From: Schoenoplectus triqueter
Taxonomy: Eukaryota; Streptophyta; Magnoliopsida; Poales; Cyperaceae
Reading direction: 5' to 3'
DNA length: 34,769 nt
Assembly: GCA_964058805.1 (NCBI GenBank)
Contig: CAXKVV010001455.1
Span: 1 to 34,769 of the forward strand
Every line of letters starts with the position of its first letter. Position 1 is the stretch's first letter. The position numbers were made by a program, and so were the translations under genes. The notes below the pieces were generated by a model. It had not been told where the DNA came from and searched no databases. It saw only the letters and a list, made by a program, of their open reading frames with translations. Of this stretch, positions 1-13,400 are shown one piece after another.

Positions 1-523
1 AATAGAGACACACCAAAGACGCCAATCATATCATCCAATGAAGCCAGAGAGCCAAATAATTTTCTGGAAGATTCAAGTCAAAAGAGTGAGATTATGAAAG
101 ATCATGCTTCACCCATACCCAATCCTTCTGAGTATGTGCCAGATACCCCAGTCATGTCTCTCTTTGAGATAACTGACAAGGATGATGGTGAAAAATCTGA
201 AAAACCAATTGCAGAACAAATTAGAGATACACCAAAGACACCTATCATATCATCCAATGAAGCCAGAGAGCCAAATAACTTTATGGAAGATTCAAGCAAA
301 AAGAGTGATACTATGAAAGATCATGCTTCACCCATACCCAATCCTTCTTTGTATGTGCCAGATACCCCGGCCGTATCTCTTCTTGAGATAACTGACAAGG
401 ATGATGGCAATAAAGCTGAAAAACCAATTGCAGAACAAATTGGAGACACACCAAAGACACCTATGGTATCATCCAATGAAGCCAGAGAGCCAAATCAGTT
501 GCAGAATGAGAATTGTGACTATG
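1..523 (+). repeat. 219-bp in-frame coding tandem repeat, about 2.3 copies
   Basis: Unit boundaries can be set at base 4, 223 and 442, each 219 bp (73 codons) apart. The first two full units are nearly identical at nucleotide level, including synonymous positions, with small changes such as GEKSEKP versus NKAEKP. A third unit starts at 442 and diverges after about 60 bp. More units may lie to the left of the window. Confidence 0.85.
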
Positions 524-978
524 TGCCAGAGACTCCTAGCATTTCCTCTGTTAAGGATATACTACCTAATAGGAATTGTCACGAAGTAGATGAGTGTGTA
601 CTGTCAGAGACTGACCACTGTGGGTATGTACCAGAGAGTCCAATATTACCTCCAGATCAACCGTGCAATAAGGAGGCTGATGGTACTGAAACAGAGCAAG
701 TTGATATGCAAATTGATGAGGTAATAAAAGATGTTCTTAATAGGGAGAGAGAAGGGTCCATTAGTGCTGTTGTTGATCCTGGGACAGTGGAAGCCAGGAG
801 TGCTAGGGTTTCATCTGTAGATATAAGTTGTGACAATGATGATGATGATGTGTCTTTAGATAAGGATCAGGTTAAGGATGAAATGCCGCGCAAGAAACGC
901 CGCAGACTAGCCGTGCCTCCAGAAGGTCCTAGAAGGGTAACCAGGAGCTCACTGAGAAGTTCCAATTTAAAATCATAG
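1..978 (+). CDS. 3' end of an unrecognised tandem-repeat protein (partial, 5' end outside window)
   Basis: The reading frame is open from base 1 to the TAG at 976-978, so this is the last 325 codons of a longer gene; the ATG at 94 is internal, not a supported start. I do not recognise the family. The protein is acidic and low-complexity. A 73-residue unit (219 bp) is repeated in tandem: the segment around TPKTP recurs at bases 4, 223 and 442. The unit contains the words SSNEAREPN, DHASPIPNPS and YVPDTP. YVP[DE][TS]P occurs four times, the last two (DYVPETP, GYVPESP) in a more diverged tail. Many TP/SP dipeptides suggest proline-directed phosphorylation (inference). The C-terminus turns basic, with PRKKRRR and later PRRVTRSSLRSS, which looks like a nuclear localisation signal, so a nuclear or chromosome-associated role is plausible but unproven. 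No catalytic domain is visible in this part. Confidence 0.75.
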   Translation, partial: NRDTPKTPIISSNEAREPNNFLEDSSQKSEIMKDHASPIPNPSEYVPDTPVMSLFEITDKDDGEKSEKPIAEQIRDTPKTPIISSNEAREPNNFMEDSSKKSDTMKDHASPIPNPSLYVPDTPAVSLLEITDKDDGNKAEKPIAEQIGDTPKTPMVSSNEAREPNQLQNENCDYVPETPSISSVKDILPNRNCHEVDECVLSETDHCGYVPESPILPPDQPCNKEADGTETEQVDMQIDEVIKDVLNREREGSISAVVDPGTVEARSARVSSVDISCDNDDDDVSLDKDQVKDEMPRKKRRRLAVPPEGPRRVTRSSLRSSNLKS

Positions 979-1999
979 TACAGAAATTATGCAGTTGCTT
1001 GAACCTTGAGGACCATGGTTAGTTCTTTGTCAGTTACGTGCTATGTAAATGCTCGCTGTAGCGTCTGCTTCTTTTTGTTGGGAATTGGCGATGGTAGTTA
1101 TATGGGTTTTTGTTTTGGTCTTTCATACTGGAATAGTATGGTTTTGGGTATCGCCTATTATTGGTTTGTACTGGATTCATCCGATGGTAGCTGGAATGTG
1201 ATAGGTTCTTCCCTTGGTTGGTATATATATTTTTTCAATGTGTTATTAGCTGTTAAGTTTAGATCTACAAATGTTCTCTTCTTTCTTTGTTGTTGTAACT
1301 TGTAACATGCTGATTACTTGCCTGCACGTGTGTTCCTCCCCCTCTCATGTTCTTTTTTTTTTTCTTTTCTTTTTAATGTAAATTGACGTTTTATGTTTTT
1401 ATCTTGTGAAAAGGTGAGGCTTGTGTCTTGAGCCTTTGAAAACTAAAACACAGGTATGTATTGTTCAACATTCAGAAAGCTGATTATTTCTGTACTCCTG
1501 AGAAAACTCGTCAACGGTGATTTCTTATCCGGATGAGGAAGAGTGAACGGAAGATTCCACTTGTAATGAGGTAGGTGCCTCGGTGATGTTCGCTTTCTAA
1601 GGTCGTCACCTCCCATTATCCTGATCTATGTTCATTCCAAGTATAAAAAAAAATTCTCTTATGAATTATGATAGATTCCATCAGAATATCAGATGCAACG
1701 AATCCAGCCGTGTTATTCTTAGTTTCCCGTCCTATTGCAAATGTAATACATAAATTTGCAGCAAAGCAGAAAGAGGAAAAGTAATATAGCATTGAGAAAA
1801 AAGTTAAATATTATATATAAAATAACACGAAAACTTTAAACACAAACAAATATTCTGTTTTTAGTCAACATTAATAACATGAACATATTCATTTGTCAAG
1901 AAACCGTGGTTTTTATTTCCTCTTTTTTAAATTCTGCGTCTCTCGGGCACAAAAAAAAAATTACTTGACCAGGCTTGATTTTGTTTTTAATTTTAAATT
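979..1999. other. 3' flank of the repeat protein gene and intergenic DNA
   Basis: T-rich, AT-rich sequence after the stop codon, likely 3' UTR at first. An open frame at 1006-1305 gives a Cys/Phe/Trp-rich string with no domain and no coding character, so I do not call it. I see no RNA gene or element here. Confidence 0.5.
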
Positions 2000-2298
2000 T
2001 GGGCCCAACTAAATTCGACCACATCGCAGCACGGATCTTATTTTCCGGCCCAGGACAGAAACATTCCCATAATTGGTTGGACTTGGTTTATTATAGTTTT
2101 GCATAGACCGGGTATATCATTTTTGCCACGCTGAGAGGAATATATTTGCATCTTACAAATGGACTCCACGTACTGATACAGATATCTGGCCCCACATGTA
2201 CGTGAAACGGTGTATCGAGTTTTCTGAAAATGAGTTTGTTATAAGGTGCAAGTTACGAATATAGAAACCCTAACGCCCACAATTTCGCGCTAGGGTTT
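2000..2298 (+). promoter_or_regulatory. RPL32 promoter: site II elements and paired telo-boxes
   Basis: TGGGCC (site II core) lies at 2000-2005 and its reverse complement GGCCCA at 2047-2052. A perfect telo-box AAACCCTAA is at 2265-2273 and an inverted copy, CTAGGGTTT, at 2290-2298, about 110-145 bp before the L32 start codon. Site II plus telo-box is the known promoter signature of plant ribosomal-protein genes and is bound by TCP and telo-box proteins (established knowledge). The match to the gene downstream makes the assignment strong. The leader between 2299 and 2409 may hold a short 5'-UTR intron, with a possible donor at 2315 (GGCG|GTGCG) and acceptor at 2401-2402 (AAACAG), but this is unproven. 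Confidence 0.7.
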
Positions 2299-2409
2299 GT
2301 CGAGCACTGCGGCGGTGCGTCTCTCTACCCGGGTTCTTTTGATCTGTGGAAATTTAAACTTATATGACAAAAGGTTTTTTTTTTTAATGTTTGGGTAAAC
2401 AGGGGTAAG

Positions 2410-3579
<1,170 letters not shown>

Positions 3580-4957
3580 TTTTCTATTCAAGCAATTTTT
3601 GTTTTCTGTTTTTTCAGAGTAAAAATGTGGTATGTTGAGTTGATGAATTATGTGATGCATTTTTGTTACCAGGTCGTTCTTTGACTATCGGCTAGATTTT
3701 TTTATTGTGTTTTGGTCAAATTTTGTCCAGTTAATTAAGTGCTATTTAGGCCTTCATCATCTTTCCTTTTTTACACTCTTATTCTATTCTGAGAATGTGG
3801 TTATTAATCTTCATTTATGGTTGTGTAATTTTTGTGGTATTGCCAGCGATTTTGTTTGCTCCTGATATATGTACCTTGTCAGCATTTCAACATAGTACAG
3901 TCGTAACTAGAGGGCGACAGCATCTACTCATATAGCAAACATTTTATAAGGTAACGTCTGAAATTTTAAGACCGTATTCACGTCGTTCTGCAAACCTTAG
4001 AAGCTTGGTCATTGAAATTCGTAAAATATTCGTTTCAAAATGGTTTCTTGGAATATACAGATGTACAGATTTCTAAAAGTAATCCAAATTTATATCTCCA
4101 GATTTTGAAAAATGGAAGATAGGGTATACGGACGAGAGGACAACAGAATCCGTATTTTTGCTGTTTCAATTTTGAACTGGAAAATATTACGGAGATATCA
4201 TCATTGATACGAGCTTAATTATACAAGTTTTTTGTATATTAATGATTTTATTATAATCCATTTTGTACATTATTTTTTATTATTTCACTTAATCCGTAAA
4301 TATGCATAATAACTTATTTAAGTTGCAAGCTGATAATACTTGACATGTATAACAACTCATAATTTGTAAATAACAAACTCTGTATGTAATCCTATAAAAA
4401 ATCGTATTGTGCATCAGCTCCTCTCGAATTCTGAAGTGTGATAACGGTCTCAATTTTGTAGATCATCTATCTGCTTCTCAAAAGAGCAACGACATTAATA
4501 TAACTAATCTTCAATCGTAAGAAGTATTACTGCTCTGTTTAAAAGAGTAAAACCTCCCTCTCTTAATCAAGACAGACTTCTCCGAAGCACTTACAACAGC
4601 TGCTCTAATTTGTTATAGTAACTTAAATCTCCAGTATTTGGTCGTGTTTCCTCCTCTTATTTTTTTGGGATATAAGAACTTGGCCTCAACATCTATTACT
4701 TCTTTTGTGGCTTGTGATGAAACATACAACTGTTTGTACAGACGAGATCTATTACTTCTTTTTTTGGTGTTAGAGGTTTCTCTAACATTTGCTTTTCAAC
4801 AGACATTCATATAAAGATGATATATTATAAAGCTAAAGAGGATCAAGACCATAATAAAACTTCTTTCGTACAAAATGAACAATATCAGGAAGTATTATAA
4901 TTTGGAAGTTCACTAACTACTACATTTTTTGCCAGCTTCCCAGGAATATGTTTCCAA
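3580..4957. other. Intergenic region between convergent RPL32 and SPPL
   Basis: AT-rich DNA that must hold the 3' UTRs and polyadenylation regions of both converging genes. No open frame, RNA gene or clear repeat was found in it. Confidence 0.5.
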
Positions 4958-7900
4958 TCATACTTCGCCATCTGGAGCCATTTCACCTTGACTTCTCCCG
5001 TAGTTCCACAGGTTGTACAATTCCCCTCTTAGCCATCCCAAAATGACAACAAGACCTATATTCATATACACCAAAGGAATGCTTATCTCAATAAAAATTA
5101 GATAAAAGGAAAATGAAGGACTGATACACTAGTTTATTTATGTGCACTTCCATACACATTCACATATTTAATCCTTCAAATTTATGCTCCAATAGCTCTT
5201 GTTAAAGACAACAAGTGGAAATATTAAACTTGCAGGGCTAAATTTGAAAAACAATAAGTTATAGTGGCATAAAGCAAAAGGGCCCTACAAGTAAAAGAAA
5301 TGGGCTCATTACCTAAGGTGCATGGGACAAGGTAAAGCAAGGCTGGTTGACCCTGGCCGTCCATCAGATACAAAGCAACATAAGTGAGCAAAAGACCTAC
5401 AAAAGCAGAACCAGAAAAGATGAATTAGAACTTGACTATATATTAGTAAAGAAAGCCAATAAACAAGATTTCCCGACATATATTGTTTAAAGAATGCCAA
5501 TATTCACAGCTTACCAAATGCGTAGCCAATTGTAACCCAAAGGAAATACCCATTTCGGATGCCCTTTCTGTTTGTCCTATCATATCTGCATTAAAAAAAA
5601 TCATATAAACAATTAATTAGAAGTTAAACTAATCAGTTACAGATTCTTTTCTTATTATGAGATGGATTCTTTAAACAGCAACGAGTACAAAATTACGAGT
5701 AGATCTTTGGAAGTGACATGTATGATGGTTATATTTCTAAGGAGATCACAAAGAACAGAATATGGTTAGGAAGTGTATGTTGTACCTGTAGCTAAAAGCA
5801 ACAAGCAAACCAGGAAAGATGATGTCACCAAAACCAATCATGTCATAACCACCCCATGGATCAAAAAACCGTGGTACTTTTAATAGCATTGGAATTGCTT
5901 CTCCTCCCGCGCTGTCACCTCTTGCAACCTACAGTGCAGGACTCAAAAGATGGTAACAATATAGCTCTGGTAGATTTTACTTTGGAAATTTTTTTTCTTT
6001 CAGGTGATGTTTGAGAACAAGTTTTCTCAGCATATTTTATAACTTGCAAACAAACTTAATCAGTCCTATTCTAAACACCAAAATTATACCGAGACTAGAG
6101 AAATAAGAAACTTACTGCAATCATAACACTTTCATGGAAAAAGAGAGGTGAGATGAAAACCCAGAAAATGTCATAGATAAAGGCACAACTTAGAAGTGCT
6201 GATGCAACCTGCCAGATTAGTTTTGTATTTTCAAATTTCAATGACTTTATCAAAAATAAATCAGGAAAGTTGCATAAATTATTTGAGCTAATTAGAATAC
6301 AAATCAGGTACCCTGATATTTGGTAATCGAGCCATTTGAAGAACAGTTATCATCAAGCATATACCCTGAAAAAAATGGGAAAAGGAGAAAAAACAAAGGG
6401 GAAAAACAACCAAAATACATCAACATGCTAAAAATTCAGGTAGTATATACAAATATAATCCTAGAATTGACTGATTACAAATACCAATATGAACAGTTGA
6501 GTCTTTAAGCAACTCTTTTAAGTCTCCATTAAGCATGCAACCCAAGTAAGAGAATGACTAAAAAAATAGTAATGAAGGAGAGAGAAAGACAGACAAGAAT
6601 ATCTTGACCAATCCAAGCAAATGAGGCATGTTGAAACACGGCCCAAAGAATAGCGAAGGTGAAAGAAAAAGGTAAAGCAATAGCAGACAGCAGCAAGATT
6701 TCACCACAAAGAGGAAGATTTACTGTCCTCTGCCCACATTCTCGGCATACCCTGTTAAACAAGCCAGCAGTTAGAAAACTTCACCTGGACTATATCCATG
6801 AATCAGGAGTGGTTGAAAAAATAAAGATTTATTAATTAGTTCCTAAATTAGATTGTCTTGATGATTAAAATAACAAATTTCATGCGAGTAATAATCCAAC
6901 TTCTGTCAAGATAAATAGCTATTGTACCTAGAAAGGACTGTCACCAGACAGACATGCATTCCCTGAAAAATAGATCATGTATGTCTTAGTTACAAAATGG
7001 AAACAAAAAAGGATGAAATTCTTGAAGGACAAAAAAGAAAAAATGCTATATCATCCAAGACTCATGGGAGAAAAAAAATAAACAAGTACAGAAGATTACC
7101 TCAGCTCCTCCAATGCAGAATAACACGATCAACAACCAAACAAACCAAGACGACATAAAATAGAAAAGAAGCAACAGAAAAACTGAGGCAGCTATAAGAA
7201 ATGTGATGGCCCCCTTCACATTAATTTCAAGTATTTCCTTCTCAGAATCTTGCCTTGTGTATGACCCAGCATTAGTTCCATCCTGTCCAAAGCCCAAACA
7301 GTAGCCAAGAAAGAGTTGAGAAGCTGCATAATGTACTGTCACACATGGATGTTCTTTTCTATCACTACCATAAATTATGTATGTGCAGTACTGGCCCTCT
7401 GTAATCAAGAAAGCTCTGAAAGTGTAAATCCACTTTCTGTATTTCTGTCAGCATATTTGCGTGAATTAAGCTTGTTTTAAAGTCTAATCAATCCTTAAGC
7501 AAGCTAAGCTCATTCAACTCCAGCCCCACTCATTCACGTAACCAGATTATGAACGAGAAAAAAAAGGTAGGAAACAACTGATCAATTGGCATAGTACCAT
7601 ATCTTTGTAGAGATCCAATGCCTATGGTTATTGGTTCCTGTCATGTCTATTTATTTATGCATGCATAAATTTATAAATCTAAACCATTGGATGTATTCTA
7701 CATCATCTCAATTGCATATATATGAAAATTATGAAATTTTAACTTTATCAAATAAGGAGGTTAAATTGTAAAATTTGGTGGTCTGATTTTTATTAGCACT
7801 TGATGCATATATAAACAATATTGAAATAATGTAAAATTTTGTGTACACATATAATATGATATATACAAAACAATCCATAATTAGTTTTGTCATTTAATAA

Positions 7901-9791
7901 TTTAAGTAATAGTAATTTTGATATTTAGTTTTGTTGGCACCAATGTGGCACCAGTGACCATGGGCATTTGATCCTTCCTCGTCTTTATATGCCTTATGCA
8001 AATAACAAGAAGTAAATGTGAGTACAATTTTAAGCAGGTATTAGCCCACAAATTGAAGTGACGGTATGATCAAGTGGTGAGAATTAAAAGAGAGAGAAGA
8101 GAAAAATGACCTTGCGGGTTAGCTGATTATAATGCTCATCCACTTGCTCACAGGCAACCCATTTAGCCCACAAGGAAGCACACACAATTGTCCCCACGGC
8201 CATCATCCACAGAAATACAGCCGAGTAATCAACAATTGGTCTATATGGAGAGTATAATAAAATCTCCACTACAATAAACAGCAACAATTATGGCATAAGA
8301 AGGAATGTTAAAATGTTCATCACGACAAAAATTTAACTACACAGCATTACTTTTCTTTATAAAATTCTTTTACACGACCATATTTCCTTCGGTCATGTAT
8401 TGAGCAAATGATTAAGAGCTGTTTTGCCCTATCCCACACCATTTTAACAAGAAATAGCAAAAAAATAAAAAAAAGGGGTAGCTAAGTTATCCTTCAAACA
8501 GAGGTAGGAATGATATTTCCACAAGAAACCAAAAGTAAAATTGGAGAAACATGTACCTTTTGCACCAGTAGCCAAGGATTCAGTCAATTCTTTCCCAGCT
8601 GACTTTGGAATCATGACAACAGGTATAGTTATGTTGATCGATGTATCATTTTCAGAACAAACCATTTTGTACAGCTCTGAACAAATAAAATAATTAATTA
8701 ATCTGGCTCTCAATTGATATGACATAAATCAAATATCATTCATAGCTTATGAATTGCCATACCTTCATCATCATTTATAACAAGTAAAGCTGAAGCACCT
8801 CCGGACTGTGCAATCTCAGCTTTAGTGGTGAAGGCACAATCTCCCCTCTTTGCTAACACAACAAAATTCTTCAGCTGCATTGACAGAAGACTTATACAAC
8901 TCAACTGCATCCTTTGAAGGAAAAAGAAGGAAAATAGTTAAAATGGTACCTCAGAGGAAGAATTGGAGCAACAATTAGAGGGGTCTGCGAGAACAGCAAA
9001 ATGTTTTTGGGTCTCAGAAGCTTCTTTAGGCAAAACAAGGCCAAATCTTGCACTTATTCCTACATAAGTTGTCTTCTCTGTTCCATTCACCCAATTTTGC
9101 ACTTTAACCTAAAATTGTTTGCAAAATCTAAGAAAAGTAAAATATTTGTAACAACATAAGCTCGTGAGAAGGATTTTATTAATTTTAATACTTGAAAACT
9201 TGCTTCTAAATGCTCCCCTCTTGACATAAACTAATCCAATTCCAGCCCTCCTCAATTCTTCAATTCACCATCATAGTCCCGAAATGTTATTTCAGGCTCA
9301 GAGGATAATAAGCTGGGAAATAATTTGAGGAATTTGGTAGAATAAATGTGAACTCTGACTAACAGTAGTTACCTCGGGTTGGATCGAACTCAAAGAAATC
9401 CCAGAGTAATCCAATAATAAAAATTACCCAAATCACATCTATAGTACTCCTGACTAGCCACAAATACCCAAATCATATCTATGATAAAAAAAACAAAATG
9501 TCCGGTCTTTAAGGGATCCAATAAAAAAAAAGGTAATTGCACATCCTAAATTTATATTACTTTGCTAATCCTTCTGGTTCCGCAATCAATTAGAGTCTGA
9601 AAAACTAAGCGAAAAATTCAGATCAAATGGATCACAATTGAACTAACCAGCTGGAATTTGTTGCTACAGCCCGGCAATTTGGGCGAGTCGTCGTCATCGC
9701 TCTCAACGTCATTCGCCGCCGCCGCAGGCAACTTCCCCGATACGATTAGGAGGTAGAGAAAGGCTGCGAGGGAGAAGAAACGAGACCCCAT
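4958..9791 (-). CDS. SPPL: Signal peptide peptidase-like protease with PA domain (SPPL), complete, 14 exons
   Basis: Exons on the minus strand: 9648-9791, 8950-9108, 8763-8874, 8557-8676, 8111-8268, 7100-7282, 6928-6962, 6595-6751, 6312-6365, 6116-6208, 5786-5928, 5515-5585, 5313-5396, 4958-5055. All junctions are GT-AG and keep frame, giving 536 aa. A signal peptide ([19 protein letters not shown]) is followed by an acidic stretch and a luminal protease-associated domain (residues about 50-190, including [19 protein letters not shown]) with several N-glycosylation sequons. A multi-span membrane region follows. The aspartic protease motifs of the GxGD family are intact: IYD with Asp387, GFGD with Asp440, and PAL at 494-496. 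The family cleaves type II membrane proteins within the membrane. The length and the PA domain match plant SPPL2-5 type members rather than SPP or SPPL1. The start context AAACAATGG is the plant optimum. Exact subfamily number and location (endosome/vacuole is usual for the type) are inference. Confidence 0.95.
7283..8110 (-). other. SPPL intron 5 (828 bp), AT-rich
   Basis: The largest SPPL intron, between LTRK and DGTNAGS. It includes AT-rich sequence with short palindromes such as ATGCATGCAT near 7657. An open frame running into it at 7283-7408 is exon 6 read through its acceptor, not extra coding sequence. Confidence 0.6.
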
Positions 9792-10429
9792 TGTTTGGTT
9801 TAATCTACTAGTGGAGGGAGACAGGGAAGGTCTCTTTTCTTTAGCTTGTCCAAATTGATTTTCTCAGAAACCTGGCTGTACGAAAAGAACCCGTTCGGAG
9901 TTCCCTGCAATTGTTCATTGTATACGAAACTAAAATTAAGTGATTGCACGGATTCGATGTGTGTGTATTTCAGGAGATACGGGAGGATAATCACCTAAGC
10001 GCGGATGCGCTTATGTGAACGGGTTGCGTCGGTTGATACTTGCAGTTCCATTACTTTCCTTCGTTCTAATTTTTTTCCAACGAGGCACGGTGGCTCATTT
10101 TCTTTTTCTGTGGCAGATGTTGTCGCCTACGTATGTAAGAAGTTATTCTAATAGTTTAGTAACGGCGTGTAACCTGCCATACGAAGTAAAACACATATAT
10201 TTGTACAGAGAAGTAGTCGTTGACTAAATTACTTGACTCTTATACGTGGCAAGTTACCATTTCTGGGTTTGTGATGGGCGTTAAGAAAAAATGAAGGCAA
10301 ACAAATGAACATTTCGTGGTTACAATTTGACTACAATAGTTGTAGTTTTGACTAAATTAGCCCTTACGAAAACAGATGATGACAAAGGATCCTTCAGAGT
10401 AGCCCCATTACATTGTTATGGCGGCAATA
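9792..10429. other. SPPL 5' flank between the gene and the satellite array
   Basis: Only about 640 bp separate the SPPL start codon from the first satellite monomer, so the promoter must be compact or lie partly in the array. A small perfect stem (TAAGCGC, 4-base loop, GCGCTTA) is at 9996-10013. Open frames here on either strand show no recognisable domain. Confidence 0.45.
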
Positions 10430-13400
10430 TTAACAACGACTGTTATTTGTGTTAATATTTTCTACTTTATTCATGTCATAAAGGATCGAAAACATAACAA
10501 ATATAATATAAGCAAATATGGAACATTAGTCAAAATAACTTTGAGTATTTTTGATAATTTTTTATGTTGAAATCAGGTACAAATGATACAAAACTCAAAT
10601 AAATCAAATACCATTTTAATACATTTGTGTTATTCATTCAACGTTTTTCATTTCATAAAGGTTCGAAAACATAAAGAATATAATATAAGCGAATAGGGGA
10701 TATCAGTCAAAATAATATTTTAGTTTTTTGGTGATTTTTTTGTGTTGAAATCAGGTTAGAAATGATACAAAACTCAAATAAATTGAATATTATTTTAATT
10801 TGTAATTATTCAATGATATTTATGTCATAAAGGTTTGAGAATATAAATGATTATAATATAAACAAACTGCAATCATCATTTAAAATAACTTTGTGTAATT
10901 TAGATTGTATGCATTTAAATGGGGTCATGTATGATTCTAAACTCGAATAAATAAAATATCATTTTAATGTATTTGTACTAATCTTTAATCATTTTTGTGT
11001 CACAAATTTTTGAGTACACAATGATTATAAAATTTAAATAAATAAAATATTATTTTAATATATTTGTGTTAATCTTTCAATGGTATTCATTTCATAAAGG
11101 TTCAAGAACACAGTGACTATGACATAAATGAATATGGGACATCACGATAAAATAAGACTAAAAATTATACAAAACTCGAATAAACTAAATATTATTTTAA
11201 TATATTTGTGTTAATTTTTCAAAATTATTCATGTCATAAAGATTTAAGAACACAACAAATATAATATAAGCGAATGGGGGACATCACTGAGCTTCCTTTT
11301 TTCAATAGGCATCAATCAAAGTCAAAAGAAAGAAGTGCGCAAAATAACTTTGAGTATTTTGGTATTTTTTTAAAATGAGGATATAAATGATACAAAACTC
11401 AAATAAATTGAATATTATTTGAATATATGTCTGTTAATCTTTCAACGCTATCTATGTCATAAAGATTTAAGAATATAATAGTTATAATATAAATGAATAT
11501 GGGACATAATTCAAAATATTTTTGTGTGTTTTGATTTTTTATGTATCGAAATGAGACTACAAATGATACAAAATTTAAATAAACTGAATAATATTTTATT
11601 ATATTTATGTTAATCTTTCAACGTTATTCATGTCATAAAGGTTCGAGAAATTAATGACTATAATATAAATAAATATGGGACATCATTCAAAATAACTTTG
11701 ATTATTTTGATGATTTTATATTTTAAAATGAGACTGCATATGATATAAAACTCGAATAAACTGAATTTCATTTTAACATATATGTGTTAATCATTCAATG
11801 TTATTCGTATCATAATCGAATAGGGAACCTCATTCAAAACAGATATGAGTATTTTGATGATTTTATGTATTGAAATGAGACTATATATGATATAAAACTC
11901 AAAAAAATTGAATGCTGTTATAATACATTCGTGTTAATCTTTCAACGCTATTAATATCATAAAGTTTTGAGAAACACAATGACAGTAATGTAAATGATTA
12001 TAGGATATCATTCAAAATAATTTTGAATATTTTGATGATTTTATGTGTTGAAATGACGTTATAGATAATACAAAATTCAAATAAAATGGAATATCTTTAT
12101 AATGCATTTGTGTTAATCTTTCTACTCTATTCATGTCATAAAGGATTGAGAACACGATAACTATAATATAAGTGAATAGGGGATATCAGTCAAAATAACT
12201 TTGAGTATTTTAGTATATTTTGTGTGTTGAAATCATTGTTACAAATGATACAAAACTCAAATAAAATCAAATACCATTTTAGTACATTTATGTTATTCAT
12301 TCAATGCTATTCATACTACAAGTGAATAGAGGACGTCAGTCAAAATAATTTTGAGTTTTTTGATGATTTTTTGTGTTGAATAAAGTTAGAAATGATACAA
12401 AACTCAAAAAAAAATCGAATACCATTTTAATTCATATTAATCATTAATGTTATTTATGTCTTAAAGGTTCGAGAATATAATGATTATAATATAAATAAAT
12501 TTTGGACATCATTTAAAATAATTTTGTATACTTTTGTGATTTGTTGTGTTGAAATGAGGATAAAATTGATATAAAACTCAAATAAATAAAGTGTAATTTT
12601 AATGCATTTGTGTTAATCTTACAATGTTATTCATTTTTTAAAGGTCCGTGAACACAACGATAGTAAAATAAATGAATAGGGGACATCATTCAGAATTTTT
12701 TGAACCTTTTGATTATTTTATGCGTTAAAATGGAGCTACATATTATTCAAAAATTGAATAAACTGAATATTATTTTAACATATTTGTGTTATTCTTTCAA
12801 CATTATTTGTGTCATATAGATTCAAGAATACAATGATTATAATATAATTGAATAGGAGATATTATTCAAAATAATTTGTATATATTTTAGTGATTTTATG
12901 TATTGAAATGAGAATATAAATGATACAAAACTCAAGTAAATTGAATATTGTTCTAATGCATTTGTGTTCATCTTCAAACATTGTTCATGTCATAAAGGTT
13001 TGAGAATATAGTGACTATAATATAAATGAATAGTGAGAATTATTCAAAACAAAAAGTGAGCATTTTGATGATTTTATGTGTTGAAATAAGACTAAAAATT
13101 ATACAAAACTCGAATAAACTACATATCATTTTCAAACTTTTGTGTTAATTTTACAACACATTTGTGTCATAAAAGTGTAAGAACACATTAATTAAAATAT
13201 AAATGAATAAGAGACATCATTCAAAATATTTTTGTATATTTTGATAATTTTATGTATTGAAACGAGACTAAAAATTGTACAAACTCGAATAAACTGAATA
13301 CCTTTATATTACGTTTGTGTTAATCATTCTACCGTATTTATGTCATAATGGTTTTAGAACATAATAATTATAATATAAGTGAATTGTGGATATCAGTCAA

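Noticed and set aside
94..978. ATG at 94 as the start of the repeat protein
   Set aside because: The frame is open to base 1, and the sequence before the ATG is another copy of the repeat, so the ATG is internal.
1006..1305. 99-aa open frame after the first gene
   Set aside because: Cys/Phe/Trp-rich string with no domain, directly in the 3' flank; it has no coding character.
9996..10013. Perfect hairpin TAAGCGC-GGAT-GCGCTTA as a terminator or regulatory stem
   Set aside because: An 18-base palindrome in a plant promoter has no established meaning and may be chance; not promoted to a finding.
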